Shown here piece by piece: positions 48,225-61,570 of a stretch of DNA of 64,000 nucleotides; positions within the stretch are counted from its first letter, which is position 1; each line of letters opens with the position of its first letter. The translations under genes were made by a program, and so were the position numbers. The DNA lies in NCBI RefSeq assembly GCF_009831415.1, contig NZ_CP043727.1, positions 1,116,001 to 1,180,000 on the forward strand, in the 5' to 3' direction. The notes below the pieces were generated by a model. That model did not search any database. It worked only from the letters and a program-made list of their open reading frames with translations, and had not been told where the DNA came from. The stretch comes from Yersinia canariae (GTDB lineage Bacteria > Pseudomonadota > Gammaproteobacteria > Enterobacterales > Enterobacteriaceae).

Positions 48225-48980
48225 GTGACTAATGTGGACGAGAAATTGAAAAAAAAACCGGCGTTGCGTAGTGGTGGTTTCACTTTTAAACAATTCTTTG
48301 TGGCACATGATCGCTGTGCGATGAAAGTGGGCACGGATGGTGTTCTACTCGGAGCATGGGCACCGGTAGAAAAAGCTCGCAAAGTGCTGGATATTGGCTG
48401 CGGTAGCGGGCTTATCGCCTTGATGATTGCCCAGCGCTCGGCATCTGAGGTCATGATTGATGGCGTAGAACTGGAATCCGAAGCAGCGCAACAAGCGAGC
48501 AGTAACGCGGCGCAATCGCCCTGGGCGGAGCGAATTTGTATTTATGAGCAAGATGTACACCAGTTTGCCGAAAACCATCTTCATCAGTATGACCTGATTG
48601 TCAGTAATCCCCCTTATTTTGCCCCCGCAGTTGCTTGCCGCGATGAGGCTCGGGATACCGCACGCTATACCGGCTCCTTAACTCACGATGCATTATTAAA
48701 CTGCGTTGAGCAGCTTATCACAGAGGATGGTGTCTTTTGTGTGGTTTTACCTCATGATTTAGGTACTGAACTCACCCGCCTTGCAACTCAACAAAATTGG
48801 TTTATTCGTTGTCAGGTTGATATCCGAGATCGTCCCGGCAAGCCTTTACATCGCATGCTACTAACATTATCACGCCAAGCTGGTGAGACTGAATTCCAGC
48901 AGTTGGATTTGCGCCAATCAGAAGGGGTATATTCACCTGAGTTTTGTGCGCTAATCAGCGAGTTTTATCTCAATTACTAG
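48225..48980 (+). CDS. trmN6: tRNA1(Val) adenine-37 N6-methyltransferase
   Basis: 251-residue SAM-dependent methyltransferase (YfiC). SAM motif LDIGCGSGLIALM is near residue 55 and the catalytic NPPY in IVSNPPYF near 128. The reading frame begins with GTG; a second GTG three codons later is equally possible. FTFKQFFVAHDRCAMKVGTDG is the conserved start of the fold. Confidence 0.95.
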   Translation: MTNVDEKLKKKPALRSGGFTFKQFFVAHDRCAMKVGTDGVLLGAWAPVEKARKVLDIGCGSGLIALMIAQRSASEVMIDGVELESEAAQQASSNAAQSPWAERICIYEQDVHQFAENHLHQYDLIVSNPPYFAPAVACRDEARDTARYTGSLTHDALLNCVEQLITEDGVFCVVLPHDLGTELTRLATQQNWFIRCQVDIRDRPGKPLHRMLLTLSRQAGETEFQQLDLRQSEGVYSPEFCALISEFYLNY

Positions 48981-49057
48981 TGGATTGTTCAGCAGTTGAT
49001 AGTTAAGGCTGAGGATTCAGGGAGAGTAGGGCGCGATACTTTGCGCCCAGAAAAGCA

Positions 49058-50659
49058 TTATGGATGGAGAATTGTCGGTTTTGGATTGTCAATTTGTTCA
49101 GGATAGTCAAGCGTATAGTGCAATCCGCGGCTTTCTTTACGATCCATCGCGCAACGCACAATTAGCTCGGCAACTTGTACCAGATTACGTAATTCCAAGA
49201 GATTATTCGAGATACGGAAATTGGCATAATATTCATCAATTTCCTGCTGCAATGTATTAATCCGGCGTAATGCTCGCTCTAAGCGCTTGGTTGTACGAAC
49301 AATCCCGACGTAGTCCCACATAAACAGACGCAATTCATGCCAGTTATGTTGAATGACAACGCGTTCATCTGAGTTATCAACACGGCTTTCATCCCAGTCA
49401 GGCAAATGTTTTGCTAACTTGGCAGTAGGCAAGCGCGTCAGGATATCTTCGGCGGCAGACCAGCCATAGACCAAACATTCAAGCAGTGAGTTGGATGCCA
49501 TACGGTTAGCACCATGTAAGCCGGTGTAGCTGACTTCGCCAATCGCATATAACCCGTCCAAATCCGTACGACCGTGCTGATCTACCATCACGCCACCGCA
49601 GGTATAATGTGCGGCTGGAACGATTGGAATTGCTTCTTTAGTTAAGTCGATGCCCAAAGACAGCAATTTTTCGTAAATCATTGGGAAGTGCTGCATCACG
49701 AAATCAGTGGGCTTATGGCTGATATCCAGATACATACAATCAGCGCCGAGGCGTTTCATTTCGTGGTCAATGGCGCGCGCAACGATATCTCGTGGTGCGA
49801 GTTCACCTCGCGCGTCAAAATCAAGCATAAAACGGCTGCCATCAGGGCGCTTAAGATAGGCGCCTTCACCACGTAAAGCTTCGGTCAGTAAAAAGTTGCG
49901 GGCTTGCGGATGGAACAGGCAGGTAGGATGGAATTGGTTAAATTCCAGATTCGCGACCCGGCATCCAGCGCGCCACGCCATGGCGATCCCATCACCAGAG
50001 GAAATATCTGGGTTGGTTGTATATTGATAAACTTTCGCCGCGCCACCGGTCGCTAGCACCACCGCCTTGGCGCGAAAAGTTTCAACTTTCTCTAATTCGC
50101 GGTTCCAGATATAAGCGCCAACTACACGTTTTGTCCCCGCCAGACCAATTTTGTTAGACGTGATAAGATCAACGGCATTACAGCGCTCTTTAACTAAAAT
50201 ATTAGGGTGGGCAGTTGCTTTGCCCACCAGAGTGGTTTCTACTTCTTTACCTGTAGCGTCCGCCGTATGTAGTATACGCCGATGGCTATGTCCGCCTTCA
50301 CGGGTAAGGTGATAACGTTCTTCGCCGCTGGCATTGGTCTCGGTATCAAAAAGGACACCTTGATCAATCAGCCATTGCACGCAAGAACGGGCATTGCTGG
50401 CGATAAACTCAACGGCGTCTTTATCGCAAAGCCCCGCCCCGGCAATCAGGGTGTCATCGACATGAGAGCTGATGCTGTCAGTTTCATCAAAAACGGCAGC
50501 AATGCCTCCCTGGGCATAAAACGTGGCGCCTTCATTAAGGGGCCCTTTGCTCAGAACAGTGACTTTACAATGTGGCGCAAGACGCAAAGCCAATGACAAA
50601 CCGGCAGCGCCACTCCCGATGATCAATACATCGCTAACGTGTTCAGATGATGATTGCAT
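49058..50659 (-). CDS. nadB: L-aspartate oxidase
   Basis: 533-residue FAD enzyme, first step of NAD synthesis from aspartate. FAD motif [16 protein letters not shown] near residue 12, [14 protein letters not shown] and [24 protein letters not shown] are diagnostic. The start [15 protein letters not shown] was chosen because 12 upstream residues are not family-like. Divergent from rpoE. Confidence 0.97.
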   Translation of the reverse strand: MQSSSEHVSDVLIIGSGAAGLSLALRLAPHCKVTVLSKGPLNEGATFYAQGGIAAVFDETDSISSHVDDTLIAGAGLCDKDAVEFIASNARSCVQWLIDQGVLFDTETNASGEERYHLTREGGHSHRRILHTADATGKEVETTLVGKATAHPNILVKERCNAVDLITSNKIGLAGTKRVVGAYIWNRELEKVETFRAKAVVLATGGAAKVYQYTTNPDISSGDGIAMAWRAGCRVANLEFNQFHPTCLFHPQARNFLLTEALRGEGAYLKRPDGSRFMLDFDARGELAPRDIVARAIDHEMKRLGADCMYLDISHKPTDFVMQHFPMIYEKLLSLGIDLTKEAIPIVPAAHYTCGGVMVDQHGRTDLDGLYAIGEVSYTGLHGANRMASNSLLECLVYGWSAAEDILTRLPTAKLAKHLPDWDESRVDNSDERVVIQHNWHELRLFMWDYVGIVRTTKRLERALRRINTLQQEIDEYYANFRISNNLLELRNLVQVAELIVRCAMDRKESRGLHYTLDYPEQIDNPKPTILHP

Positions 50660-50722
50660 ATCGTATGATGTGTGCAGAAGAAGAGTGAAATTCATGTTAG
50701 CCTATCTGCCAGAGCAAAAGCT

Positions 50723-50887
50723 ATGGCTATAAGATGTCTAAAGAATATTCAGACAAATAATCTGGCAACATGGAACTTTGCAAATTTTATAAACTCCAAG
50801 CGTGTGCTTGCTCAGGAAAATAAAGATATGGCTGGCAGTACTACTTTTAGCGTGGGGATAGATTTCGGGAGAGTTCACCTCGGATGA
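50723..50887 (+). CDS. Leader ORF upstream of rpoE (RseD-like position)
   Basis: A 54-codon ORF (from a possible ATG at 50723) whose stop overlaps the rpoE start as ATGA. E. coli has a leader peptide, RseD, of about this length that is coupled to rpoE. I do not recall its sequence, so only length and overlap support the match. The predicted sigmaE promoter lies inside this ORF, and transcripts from it would contain only the last 19 codons, starting at an internal ATG (50828). Confidence 0.5.
   Translation: MAIRCLKNIQTNNLATWNFANFINSKRVLAQENKDMAGSTTFSVGIDFGRVHLG
50772..50799 (+). promoter_or_regulatory. SigmaE promoter of rpoE
   Basis: -35 GGAACTT (50772-50778), 16-base spacer, -10 TCCAA (50795-50799). 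This is close to the sigmaE consensus GGAACTT-N16-TCTGA and would give positive self-control of rpoE. Confidence 0.8.
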
Positions 50888-51459
50888 GCGAGCAGTTAAC
50901 GGATCAGATGCTGGTTGAACGGGTCCAGAAAGGCGATCAGCAATCGTTCAATTTACTGGTAATTCGATACCAGCATAAGGTTGCGAGCCTCGTATCCCGA
51001 TACGTACCTCAGGGTGATGTCCCTGATGTAGTTCAAGAATCTTTTATTAAGGCATATCGCGCCTTGGAATCGTTTCGTGGCGATAGTGCTTTTTATACTT
51101 GGCTTTACCGTATTGCTGTTAATACGGCGAAAAATTACTTAGTCGCTCAGGGGCGGCGCCCGCCATCCAGTGATGTGGATGCAAATGATGCTGAAAATTA
51201 CGAAAATGCGGGTGCATTGAAAGAAATATCGAACCCTGAGAACTTAATGTTGTCTGAAGAATTGAGGCAGATAGTTTTCAAAACCATAGAGTCACTTCCT
51301 GAAGATCTCCGCATGGCGATTACACTCAGGGAGTTAGATGGTCTAAGCTATGAAGAGATAGCTGTAATTATGGACTGTCCGGTTGGTACTGTTCGTTCCC
51401 GTATCTTCCGCGCCAGAGAGGCTATCGATAACAAAGTTCAGCCGCTGATTCAGCGATAA
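50884..51459 (+). CDS. rpoE: RNA polymerase sigma factor RpoE
   Basis: 191-residue extracytoplasmic-function sigma factor for envelope stress. Region 2 (LVIRYQHKVASLVSRYVP, ESFIKAYRALESFRGDSAFYTWLYRIAVNTAKNYL) and region 4 (LDGLSYEEIAVIMDCPVGTVRSRIFRAREAI) are nearly those of E. coli. It is first in the rpoE-rseABC operon. Confidence 0.99.
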   Translation: MSEQLTDQMLVERVQKGDQQSFNLLVIRYQHKVASLVSRYVPQGDVPDVVQESFIKAYRALESFRGDSAFYTWLYRIAVNTAKNYLVAQGRRPPSSDVDANDAENYENAGALKEISNPENLMLSEELRQIVFKTIESLPEDLRMAITLRELDGLSYEEIAVIMDCPVGTVRSRIFRAREAIDNKVQPLIQR

Positions 51460-51483
51460 GCGGACACATAAAGGGTATTTGGC

Positions 51484-52140
51484 ATGCAGAAAGAAAAGCT
51501 TTCCGCTCTGATGGACGGAGAAACTCTTGATAGTGAGCTGATAGGTTCTTTATCGAAAGATAAAGCACTACAGCAAAGCTGGCAGAGCTATCATTTAATC
51601 CGTGATACCCTGCGGGGGGATGTTGGTGAAGTCTTGCATCTGGATATCGCCAGCCGTGTCGCAGAGGCGCTCAAAAATGAGCCTGCTCGTTTTGTTCCTA
51701 TTGCTGTGCCTGAATCTCAGCCGCAACCACATGTCTGGCAGAAAATGCCTTTCTGGCAAAAAGTTCGTCCATGGGCCAGCCAGATTACGCAAGTTGGTGT
51801 TGCTGCGTGTGTTTCTCTCGCCGTTATTATAGGCGTTCAGCAATATAACCAACCTGCATCTGGCAATTTACAGTCAGAAGCGCCTGCTTTTAATACGTTA
51901 CCGATGATGGGTAAAGCATCACCAGTCAGTTTTGGTGTGCCTGCTGATGGCTCTTTCGGGACGACTCAACAGCATCAAGTTCAAGAGCAACGTCGACGTG
52001 TTAATATGATGACGCAGCTGCAAGATTTTGAATTGCAACGCCGTTTGCCACAAACTGATGTATCGCAGGTGCCTTCAGCATCAACACAAGCCGCTATTCA
52101 GGTCCCTGGAACTCAGTCCTTAGGAATGCAGCAGCAGTAA
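51484..52140 (+). CDS. rseA: Anti-sigmaE factor RseA
   Basis: 218-residue inner-membrane protein that holds RpoE inactive. The N-terminal domain MQKEKLSALMDGETLDSELI binds sigma; a single membrane segment (ITQVGVAACVSLAVIIGVQQY) is near residues 100-120; the glutamine-rich periplasmic tail is the target of DegS. It overlaps rseB by 1 base. Confidence 0.97.
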   Translation: MQKEKLSALMDGETLDSELIGSLSKDKALQQSWQSYHLIRDTLRGDVGEVLHLDIASRVAEALKNEPARFVPIAVPESQPQPHVWQKMPFWQKVRPWASQITQVGVAACVSLAVIIGVQQYNQPASGNLQSEAPAFNTLPMMGKASPVSFGVPADGSFGTTQQHQVQEQRRRVNMMTQLQDFELQRRLPQTDVSQVPSASTQAAIQVPGTQSLGMQQQ

Positions 52141-53096
52141 TGAAGCAACTTTGGTTTTCCGTCTGTTTAATGGCGGGCAGCCTGTTCATGCCAACAATTG
52201 CTGCGGCGGAGATTACGCCGATAGCAATGTTGCAGGACATGAGCGCTGCCAGCCAATCGCTCAATTATGAGCTATCGTACATAAATGTTAATAAGCAAGG
52301 GATTGATTCTCTTCGCTATCGCCATGCCATCCTGGATAAAAAAACGTTAGCGCAATTGCTGCGTATGGATGGTCCGCGTACAGAGATCATACAACGTGGC
52401 AATGAAATAAGTTATTTCGAGCCAGGGTTTGACTCTTTCACGTTGAGCGGTGAGCACATTGTTGATGCTTTACCTTCTGTTGTATTCCCCGATTTTAAAA
52501 AACTATCCGAACACTATAACTATATCGCTCTAGGCCGTGCCCGAGTGGCTGATAGGCCATGTCAGGTTATTCGAGTCGTTGCGCGCGACAGTACTCGATA
52601 CAGTTATATTATTTGGATGGATGAGACAACAAAACTTCCTATGCGAATAGATTTGTTAGATCGTGATGGTGAAACACTCGAGCAGTTTCGTGTGATTTCT
52701 TTTGCTGTCGGCGAACCTATTCAGGAGATTCTGCGAGGGGTATTAAAACTGTCTTTACCTCCTTTACTGGGTTTGCCGGCAAAAAATAAAGTAGATTTTA
52801 GTTGGAAACCGAGTTGGCTCCCCGAGGGCGTTACTGAGGTTTCGCGCAGTCGGCGCACGTTGCCTAACATGGATACACCAACCGAATCACGACTCTATTC
52901 CGACGGCTTGTTTAGCTTCTCTGTCAATGTGAGCCCAGTGGGTAAAGATGCCCCCTCAGAACAATCCCTGCGCCAAGGGCGTCGCACTGTTCATACTGAA
53001 GCTCGTAATAATGTTGAAATCACTGTAGTCGGTGAATTGCCTCCTTCAACTGCGAAGCGTATTGCTGATAGTGTGGTTTTGGAGTCTAAAAAATGA
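52140..53096 (+). CDS. rseB: Periplasmic sigmaE regulator RseB
   Basis: 318-residue periplasmic protein that shields RseA from cleavage and senses lipopolysaccharide. A signal peptide (LWFSVCLMAGSLFMPTIAAA, cut near residue 23) and MucB/RseB domains (ASQSLNYELSYINVNKQGIDSLRYRHA; AFVSRSRRTLPNMDTPTESRLYSDGLFSFSV region) are seen. Coupled to rseA by a TAATG overlap. Confidence 0.96.
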   Translation: MKQLWFSVCLMAGSLFMPTIAAAEITPIAMLQDMSAASQSLNYELSYINVNKQGIDSLRYRHAILDKKTLAQLLRMDGPRTEIIQRGNEISYFEPGFDSFTLSGEHIVDALPSVVFPDFKKLSEHYNYIALGRARVADRPCQVIRVVARDSTRYSYIIWMDETTKLPMRIDLLDRDGETLEQFRVISFAVGEPIQEILRGVLKLSLPPLLGLPAKNKVDFSWKPSWLPEGVTEVSRSRRTLPNMDTPTESRLYSDGLFSFSVNVSPVGKDAPSEQSLRQGRRTVHTEARNNVEITVVGELPPSTAKRIADSVVLESKK

Positions 53097-53554
53097 TGAA
53101 GGAATGGGCGACAGTTATCTCTTGGCACAATGGGGTAGCGCTTTTAAGTTGCGAACCACATTCTGGTTGTGGGAGTTGTCATGCGCGTTCTGGATGTGGT
53201 AGTCATTTATTAAATGAATTGGGGCCAGAGTCAGAACATCAGTTAAAAATAGCAATTTCGCAACCGCTTGAACCTGGGCAAAAGGTTGAGGTCGGAATCA
53301 GTGAAAGTAGCTTATTGCGTTCTGCAGCTTTGGTTTATTTAACGCCATTAATCGGGCTCATTGCTGGTGGCGCTTTATTTCAGGCTTTATTTATTACCGA
53401 TGCTTTAACCGCTCTTGGTGCTATTTCTGGGGCTGGTTTGGGTTTTTTATTGGCCCGCACTGTGGCTATTAAGATTGAAGGGAAAAGTGATTATCAACCA
53501 GCTGTTTTGCAGATTGGTTTACCTCCAGCAGCGATACGTGTTCAGCAAGAGTAA
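53093..53554 (+). CDS. rseC: SoxR-reducing / sigmaE modulator RseC
   Basis: 153-residue inner-membrane protein. The cysteine cluster CEPHSGCGSCHARSGCGS near residues 20-37 and two membrane segments (AALVYLTPLIGLIAGGALF, ALTALGAISGAGLGFLLA) are typical. Family members reduce SoxR and mildly modulate sigmaE. It overlaps rseB by 4 bases. Confidence 0.95.
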   Translation: MMKEWATVISWHNGVALLSCEPHSGCGSCHARSGCGSHLLNELGPESEHQLKIAISQPLEPGQKVEVGISESSLLRSAALVYLTPLIGLIAGGALFQALFITDALTALGAISGAGLGFLLARTVAIKIEGKSDYQPAVLQIGLPPAAIRVQQE

Positions 53555-53568
53555 TTCCACATTATTTA

Positions 53569-54405
53569 TTAGCCATAGTAGGCCGGTATCCTGTTCTGTA
53601 TCATATGTTCCAGTAGGGCAATAAAAAGATCAGCACTGATGAGAGATGAATAATCTATCGAAAACAGTATGCTGCCTTTTGCATCAAATAACCGTATTTT
53701 ATCGTGGTGTGCTTCACGTAGCGTCTCAATACGCAGTATATCCTCAATATTAATTGTACCTTCTGTGGTAACCAATGAGTGCGCACTGAGTGAGAGTGGG
53801 ATAGTATCCATCTGCATTTTTTTCAACTTAATTAATTTAAATATCAGTGATTTTAACCAACTTTCATTCCCTCGTACGATGTCAAATACGATGGTTTTAC
53901 CCCGAGATAATGTATTTAAGCTGATTAATCCGACATGCATAACTTGCTGGTGAATTATCGTGTTTATCAGAGGGTATGCATTGGTTATGTTATTAATGAT
54001 AATATTCCAAGGCTGATTTTCTGATGTGCGGAATGCCATGGCATTAATTTTCCCATTAGGGTTTATTCCGGCGTGATACTTATAAATATATTCTATTTTA
54101 TTAAATGATATAAAGTAAACGTTCCCATTGTGATGGTTAAAAACACGAATGCCTTTTTCATAAAGGAAATAGGTAAATATTGGTGTGTCATATACACGTA
54201 AGTATAGTAATGCGCTCAGAGACATCCCTGCAATAGCGACACTTAATATTGAAAGAATAGAAGGTGTTGAGAAAATAGACGTCGTTATTGATAAGCTAAT
54301 TATTATAAAGCTCACCCCTAATACGAATGCTATTATGCCAATAGTTAACTTCGAGTTTTTATTTCTCAACTCATGACGGCTAAGTATTTTTCCTTCATCA
54401 ATCAT
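53569..54405 (-). CDS. Orphan two-TM membrane protein, unknown function
   Basis: 278 residues from an ATG placed 6 bases after GGAG (a GTG and another ATG lie 12 and 4 codons upstream). Two membrane segments, IGIIAFVLGVSFIIISLSI and ILSILSVAIAGMSLSALLYL, are followed by a soluble part with a PH-like look (YEKGIRVFNHHNGNVYFISFNKIEYIYKY; IEDILRIETLREAHHDKIRLFDAKGSILFSIDYSSL). It is AT-rich and sits, opposite in direction, between rseC and lepA where many enterobacteria have no gene. Function not recognised. Confidence 0.7.
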   Translation of the reverse strand: MIDEGKILSRHELRNKNSKLTIGIIAFVLGVSFIIISLSITTSIFSTPSILSILSVAIAGMSLSALLYLRVYDTPIFTYFLYEKGIRVFNHHNGNVYFISFNKIEYIYKYHAGINPNGKINAMAFRTSENQPWNIIINNITNAYPLINTIIHQQVMHVGLISLNTLSRGKTIVFDIVRGNESWLKSLIFKLIKLKKMQMDTIPLSLSAHSLVTTEGTINIEDILRIETLREAHHDKIRLFDAKGSILFSIDYSSLISADLFIALLEHMIQNRIPAYYG

Positions 54406-54632
54406 AATATTCTCCATCTGGCCGCCAAGAGAATATTTCACTTGGTTATTACAGAATCACATTAATACTCTAGGATATTTCCTTATGGGGTAAATGAGCA
54501 TTTTCCTAAAGTGATTGGATAAAGATTTAGATTGAAATGCATATGTCTTTGGCGCGGGACAGCATCTTGACTATAACGACGAACAGAAAGGCGCTGATAC
54601 ATTTTAATAGTATAAATCAGGTAACAAGCTAA

Positions 54633-55827
<1,195 letters not shown>

Positions 55828-55965
55828 CTAAGTGTGATGCCTTTCACGAGACTGACTTACAGTGTAAGATGCGTGCATATTTATGTGGGTAGTTTTGGGT
55901 TTGAGTCCATCGCTGTGTCCACCAATAATCAATTAAAGACAACGACTAGAGAAAAATTCATATAA

Positions 55966-57765
55966 ATGAAGCACATAAGAAACTTTTCTATTATTGCCCA
56001 TATTGACCACGGTAAGTCGACACTGTCGGACCGTATTATTCAGATTTGTGGCGGTTTAACTGAGCGAGAAATGGCCGCTCAAGTACTGGATTCCATGGAT
56101 CTGGAGCGCGAGCGTGGTATTACCATCAAGGCGCAGAGCGTGACACTTGATTACCACGCGAAAGATGGTCAAACCTATCAGCTCAACTTTATCGATACTC
56201 CCGGCCACGTTGACTTCTCTTATGAAGTTTCCCGCTCTTTGGCGGCTTGTGAAGGGGCTTTATTGGTGGTTGACGCAGGGCAAGGTGTTGAGGCGCAAAC
56301 CCTGGCTAACTGCTATACCGCGATGGAAATGAACCTGGAAGTTGTTCCCGTTCTGAACAAAATCGATTTGCCAGCCGCTGATCCTGAGCGAGTTGCTGAA
56401 GAAATTGAAGATATCGTTGGTATTGATGCTACTGATGCTGTTCGCTGTTCAGCAAAAACCGGCGTAGGGGTTCCTGATATTCTCGAACGGCTGGTGCGTG
56501 ATATTCCGCCACCTAAGGGCGACCCGGATGGCCCATTGCAGGCACTGATTATTGACTCCTGGTTTGATAACTATCTAGGTGTGGTGTCATTAATTCGTAT
56601 CAAGAATGGCTCGTTACGTAAAGGCGATAAAGTTAAGGTGATGAGTACCGGCCAGAGCTATAACGCTGAGCGTCTGGGTATCTTCACGCCAAAACGTATT
56701 GATCGTGATGTGCTGAACTGCGGTGAAGTTGGCTGGTTGGTCTGTGCGATTAAAGACATTCTCGGTGCGCCGGTCGGCGATACCTTGACCTTAACCCGTA
56801 ACCCGGCTGAGAAATCATTACCTGGCTTTAAGAAAGTCAAACCACAGGTTTACGCCGGTCTGTTCCCGATTAGCTCTGATGACTATGAAGCTTTCCGTGA
56901 TGCATTGGGCAAGTTGAGTCTTAATGACGCCTCTTTGTTCTATGAACCAGAAAGTTCGACAGCATTGGGCTTTGGTTTCCGCTGTGGCTTCCTTGGCTTG
57001 CTGCATATGGAAATCATTCAGGAGCGTTTGGAACGTGAGTATGATCTGGAACTCATCACCACAGCGCCTACGGTAGTGTATGAAGTGATTACGACTTCTC
57101 AGGAAACGGTTTATGTTGATAGCCCTTCCAAGCTGCCTGCCTTGAATAATATTGAAGAACTGCGCGAGCCAATTGCCGAATGTCATATGCTATTGCCCCA
57201 AGAATATTTGGGCAATGTTATTACATTGTGTATTGAAAAGCGCGGGATGCAGACCAACATGGTTTACCACGGTAACCAAGTCGCACTGACGTATGAAATC
57301 CCAATGGCTGAAGTGGTTCTCGATTTCTTCGATCGTCTGAAATCGACATCTCGTGGCTATGCTTCATTGGATTATAATTTCAAACGTTTCCAGACTTCTG
57401 ACATGGTGCGTGTTGATGTATTAATCAATAATGAGCGAGTGGATGCTCTGGCGTTGATCACCCATCGTGATAATGCGCAGTACCGAGGCCGTGATTTGGT
57501 TGAGAAAATGAAAGAACTGATCCCACGCCAGCAATTTGACATTGCTATTCAGGCGGCTATCGGCAACCACATCATTGCCCGTTCGACTGTGAAACAGTTA
57601 CGTAAAAACGTACTGGCGAAGTGTTATGGCGGTGACGTTAGCCGTAAGAAGAAACTTCTGCAGAAACAGAAAGACGGTAAAAAACGTATGAAGCAGGTCG
57701 GTAACGTTGAATTACCGCAAGAGGCTTTCCTGGCTATTCTGCATGTCGGAAAAGACAGTAAATAA
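55966..57765 (+). CDS. lepA: Elongation factor 4 (LepA)
   Basis: 599-residue ribosomal GTPase (EF4), which back-translocates ribosomes. G1 [10 protein letters not shown] at residues 10-19, G2/switch [12 protein letters not shown]3 DTPGHVDF, G4 NKIDLP and the C-terminal [16 protein letters not shown] tail unique to LepA. It shares an operon with lepB 9 bases downstream. The region upstream has been separated from its original neighbours by IS5. Confidence 0.98.
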   Translation: MKHIRNFSIIAHIDHGKSTLSDRIIQICGGLTEREMAAQVLDSMDLERERGITIKAQSVTLDYHAKDGQTYQLNFIDTPGHVDFSYEVSRSLAACEGALLVVDAGQGVEAQTLANCYTAMEMNLEVVPVLNKIDLPAADPERVAEEIEDIVGIDATDAVRCSAKTGVGVPDILERLVRDIPPPKGDPDGPLQALIIDSWFDNYLGVVSLIRIKNGSLRKGDKVKVMSTGQSYNAERLGIFTPKRIDRDVLNCGEVGWLVCAIKDILGAPVGDTLTLTRNPAEKSLPGFKKVKPQVYAGLFPISSDDYEAFRDALGKLSLNDASLFYEPESSTALGFGFRCGFLGLLHMEIIQERLEREYDLELITTAPTVVYEVITTSQETVYVDSPSKLPALNNIEELREPIAECHMLLPQEYLGNVITLCIEKRGMQTNMVYHGNQVALTYEIPMAEVVLDFFDRLKSTSRGYASLDYNFKRFQTSDMVRVDVLINNERVDALALITHRDNAQYRGRDLVEKMKELIPRQQFDIAIQAAIGNHIIARSTVKQLRKNVLAKCYGGDVSRKKKLLQKQKDGKKRMKQVGNVELPQEAFLAILHVGKDSK

Positions 57766-57774
57766 GGAGTTTTG

Positions 57775-58773
57775 ATGGCTAACATATTTGCCTTGATTTT
57801 AGCGGTAGCAACGTTGCTGACAGGGATTATCTGGTGCTTCGAGCGATTTAAATGGGGACCGGCCCGTCAGGCGAAAATTGCGGCAGTTAATGCGCAAACT
57901 GCCGAGATCAAGGCGCAAACGGGGAGTGCGGTAGATAGCAAGACTCTGTCGCCGGCTGCAAAACAGCCGGGCTGGATAGAGACTTGTGCTTCAGTCTTCC
58001 CGGTGTTGGCTCTGGTATTTATCGTGCGTTCGTTTATTTACGAGCCTTTCCAGATTCCTTCTGGCTCGATGATGCCCACGCTACTAATCGGTGATTTCAT
58101 TCTGGTAGAGAAATTTGCTTACGGTATTAAAGACCCGATTACTCAAACCACGCTGATTCCTACCGGGCATCCAAAACGTGGTGATATTGCCGTATTTAAA
58201 TATCCGCTCGATACTCGTTTGGACTATATCAAGCGAGTCGTGGGTTTGCCGGGTGACCGGGTAAGTTATAATCCAATTAGTAAAGAAGTGACGGTTCAAC
58301 CCGCGTGTAATACCGGGACTTCCTGTGACAGTGCATTGCCAATTACTTATAGTGCATCTGAGCCAAGTCATTTCGTACAAACATTCCGTTACAGCGGTAA
58401 TGGCGAGGCTTCAGCTGGTTTCTTCCAAATTCCGTTAAACCAGGCAGTACCGGATGGTGGCGTGCGTTTGCGTGAGCGTACTGAGACTCTCGGCCCGGTT
58501 GCACACCAGATTTTGACCGTTCCTGGGCGTCAGGAGCAGCTAGGTGCTTATTATCAGCAACCTAATCAGCCATTAGGCGTATGGGTTGTTCCAGAAGGTC
58601 ATTACTTTATGATGGGTGATAACCGGGATAATAGCGCAGATAGCCGCTACTGGGGTTTTGTACCAGAACGTAATCTGGTCGGTAAAGCCACTGCTATTTG
58701 GATGAGCTTTGAAAAGCAAGAAGGTGAATGGCCAACAGGTGTGCGTTTAAGTCGTATTGGTGGAATACATTAA
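57775..58773 (+). CDS. lepB: Signal peptidase I
   Basis: 332-residue inner-membrane protease that removes Sec and Tat signal peptides. Two N-terminal membrane segments (ANIFALILAVATLLTGIIWCF; CASVFPVLALVFIVRSFIY), catalytic Ser in PSGSMMPTL near residue 96 and Lys in YIKRVVGLPGDR near 150. The ATG directly after an in-frame TTG was chosen, following AAGGAG. Confidence 0.97.
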   Translation: MANIFALILAVATLLTGIIWCFERFKWGPARQAKIAAVNAQTAEIKAQTGSAVDSKTLSPAAKQPGWIETCASVFPVLALVFIVRSFIYEPFQIPSGSMMPTLLIGDFILVEKFAYGIKDPITQTTLIPTGHPKRGDIAVFKYPLDTRLDYIKRVVGLPGDRVSYNPISKEVTVQPACNTGTSCDSALPITYSASEPSHFVQTFRYSGNGEASAGFFQIPLNQAVPDGGVRLRERTETLGPVAHQILTVPGRQEQLGAYYQQPNQPLGVWVVPEGHYFMMGDNRDNSADSRYWGFVPERNLVGKATAIWMSFEKQEGEWPTGVRLSRIGGIH

Positions 58774-58907
58774 TATTGACCCTGTCTTGAGTCATTGAAA
58801 TTACAGCAAAGCAGCAAACGAACAAATCCCGATGAGCTGACAAAAGTCAGTGATTCGGGTGAGTAAGAACAGCTAATACCGCAGTAACTTCAAGTCAACA
58901 GGGTATA
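58774..58907 (+). repeat. ERIC-like repeat between lepB and rnc
   Basis: About 134 bases bounded by GACCCTGTC-like and CAACAGGGTATA ends. The core CAAATCCCGATGAGC, then the dyad around CTGACAAAAGTCAG, then TGATTCGGGTGAG, matches the ERIC layout with drift. It lies in the long leader of rnc. Confidence 0.75.
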
Positions 58908-58963
58908 TAAACGCAGCATTATATTTCCACTCGTTGTAGAATAACCTTTCGAGCGATAAAAGT

Positions 58964-58983
58964 TGGCTCTTTTATGGGAGCCA
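58964..58983 (+). promoter_or_regulatory. Hairpin in rnc leader
   Basis: TGGCTC / GAGCCA stem with an 8-base loop, about 95 bases before the rnc ATG. In E. coli RNase III cuts a hairpin in its own leader to limit its synthesis; this is a candidate for the same control. Confidence 0.45.
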
Positions 58984-59075
58984 CTGCAAACGAAACAGTT
59001 TTGTCTTGGTAATATTGGCCGATCAGACCTGTTCCGTATGCTGTAGTTTTTGACGCATTCTTGATCTATTGGTAA

Positions 59076-60667
<1,592 letters not shown>

Positions 60668-60676
60668 GGCTCGCCG

Positions 60677-61402
60677 ATGGAAGGCTGGCAACGCGCATTT
60701 GTCCTGCATGGGCGACCTTACAGTGAAACCAGTTTAATGCTGGACTTATTCACTGAAGGGGAGGGCCGCATGCGGGTATTGGCAAAGGGTGCGCGGGGTC
60801 GTCGCTCTAATCTAAAAGGCTGCTTGCAGCCTTTTACACCACTTCTGGTCCGCTGGACTGGGCGGGGTGAAGTCAAAACATTACGTAGTGCTGAGCCGGT
60901 ATCACTGGCTCTTCCGTTGAGCGGCTCCATGCTGTACAGCGGCTTATATGTCAACGAATTGCTTTCGCGCGTCCTTGAACACCAAACCAATTACTCTGCT
61001 TTATTCTTCGATTATTTGCATTGCTTACAATCACTTGCAGGCAGCGATGGCTCGCCTGAGTATGCTTTGCGCCAGTTTGAATTGGCGATACTGGCTCACC
61101 TTGGTTATGGTGTGGATTTCCTCCATTGCGCAGGCAGTGGTCAACCGGTATCAGACACCATGACTTACCGCTACCGCGAAGAAAAAGGGTTTATTGCCAG
61201 CTTGGTTGTTGATCACTACAGTTTTACTGGTCGCCAATTATTGGCTCTGGCTAACCGTGAGTTTCCTGACGCTGATACCTTACGTGCTGCCAAGCGCTTT
61301 ACGCGTATTGCTCTGAAACCCTACTTGGGCGGTAAGCCACTCAAAAGTCGTGAACTGTTCCGTCAATTTGTCATTAAGCCCCCAGTTGAACCCTTGTCCT
61401 AG
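60677..61402 (+). CDS. recO: DNA repair protein RecO
   Basis: 241-residue recombination mediator that loads RecA with RecR. The N-terminal OB fold ([35 protein letters not shown]) and helical C-terminal half are clear. Follows era by 9 bases. Confidence 0.97.
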   Translation: MEGWQRAFVLHGRPYSETSLMLDLFTEGEGRMRVLAKGARGRRSNLKGCLQPFTPLLVRWTGRGEVKTLRSAEPVSLALPLSGSMLYSGLYVNELLSRVLEHQTNYSALFFDYLHCLQSLAGSDGSPEYALRQFELAILAHLGYGVDFLHCAGSGQPVSDTMTYRYREEKGFIASLVVDHYSFTGRQLLALANREFPDADTLRAAKRFTRIALKPYLGGKPLKSRELFRQFVIKPPVEPLS

Positions 61403-61570
61403 TCTCAGCCATTCCACGGTTTACACTGCTCATCATCAACTTTCCCCTACTGTAGCCTATCCGCGGCCCGTCTACTCGGTGTAAACTGCCAGGCACTTAC
61501 GCGTTTATTGGCAAGCATTTTTGCATGCTTATTAACCTATTAAAGATGCATCCATATCTGGAGGGCTGTC
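61403..61570. promoter_or_regulatory. recO-pdxJ intergenic region
   Basis: 168 bases with no gene. It ends with CTGGAGGG, the pdxJ ribosome-binding site. A possible short hairpin around GCAAGCATTTTTGCATGC is visible near 61512. Confidence 0.4.
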
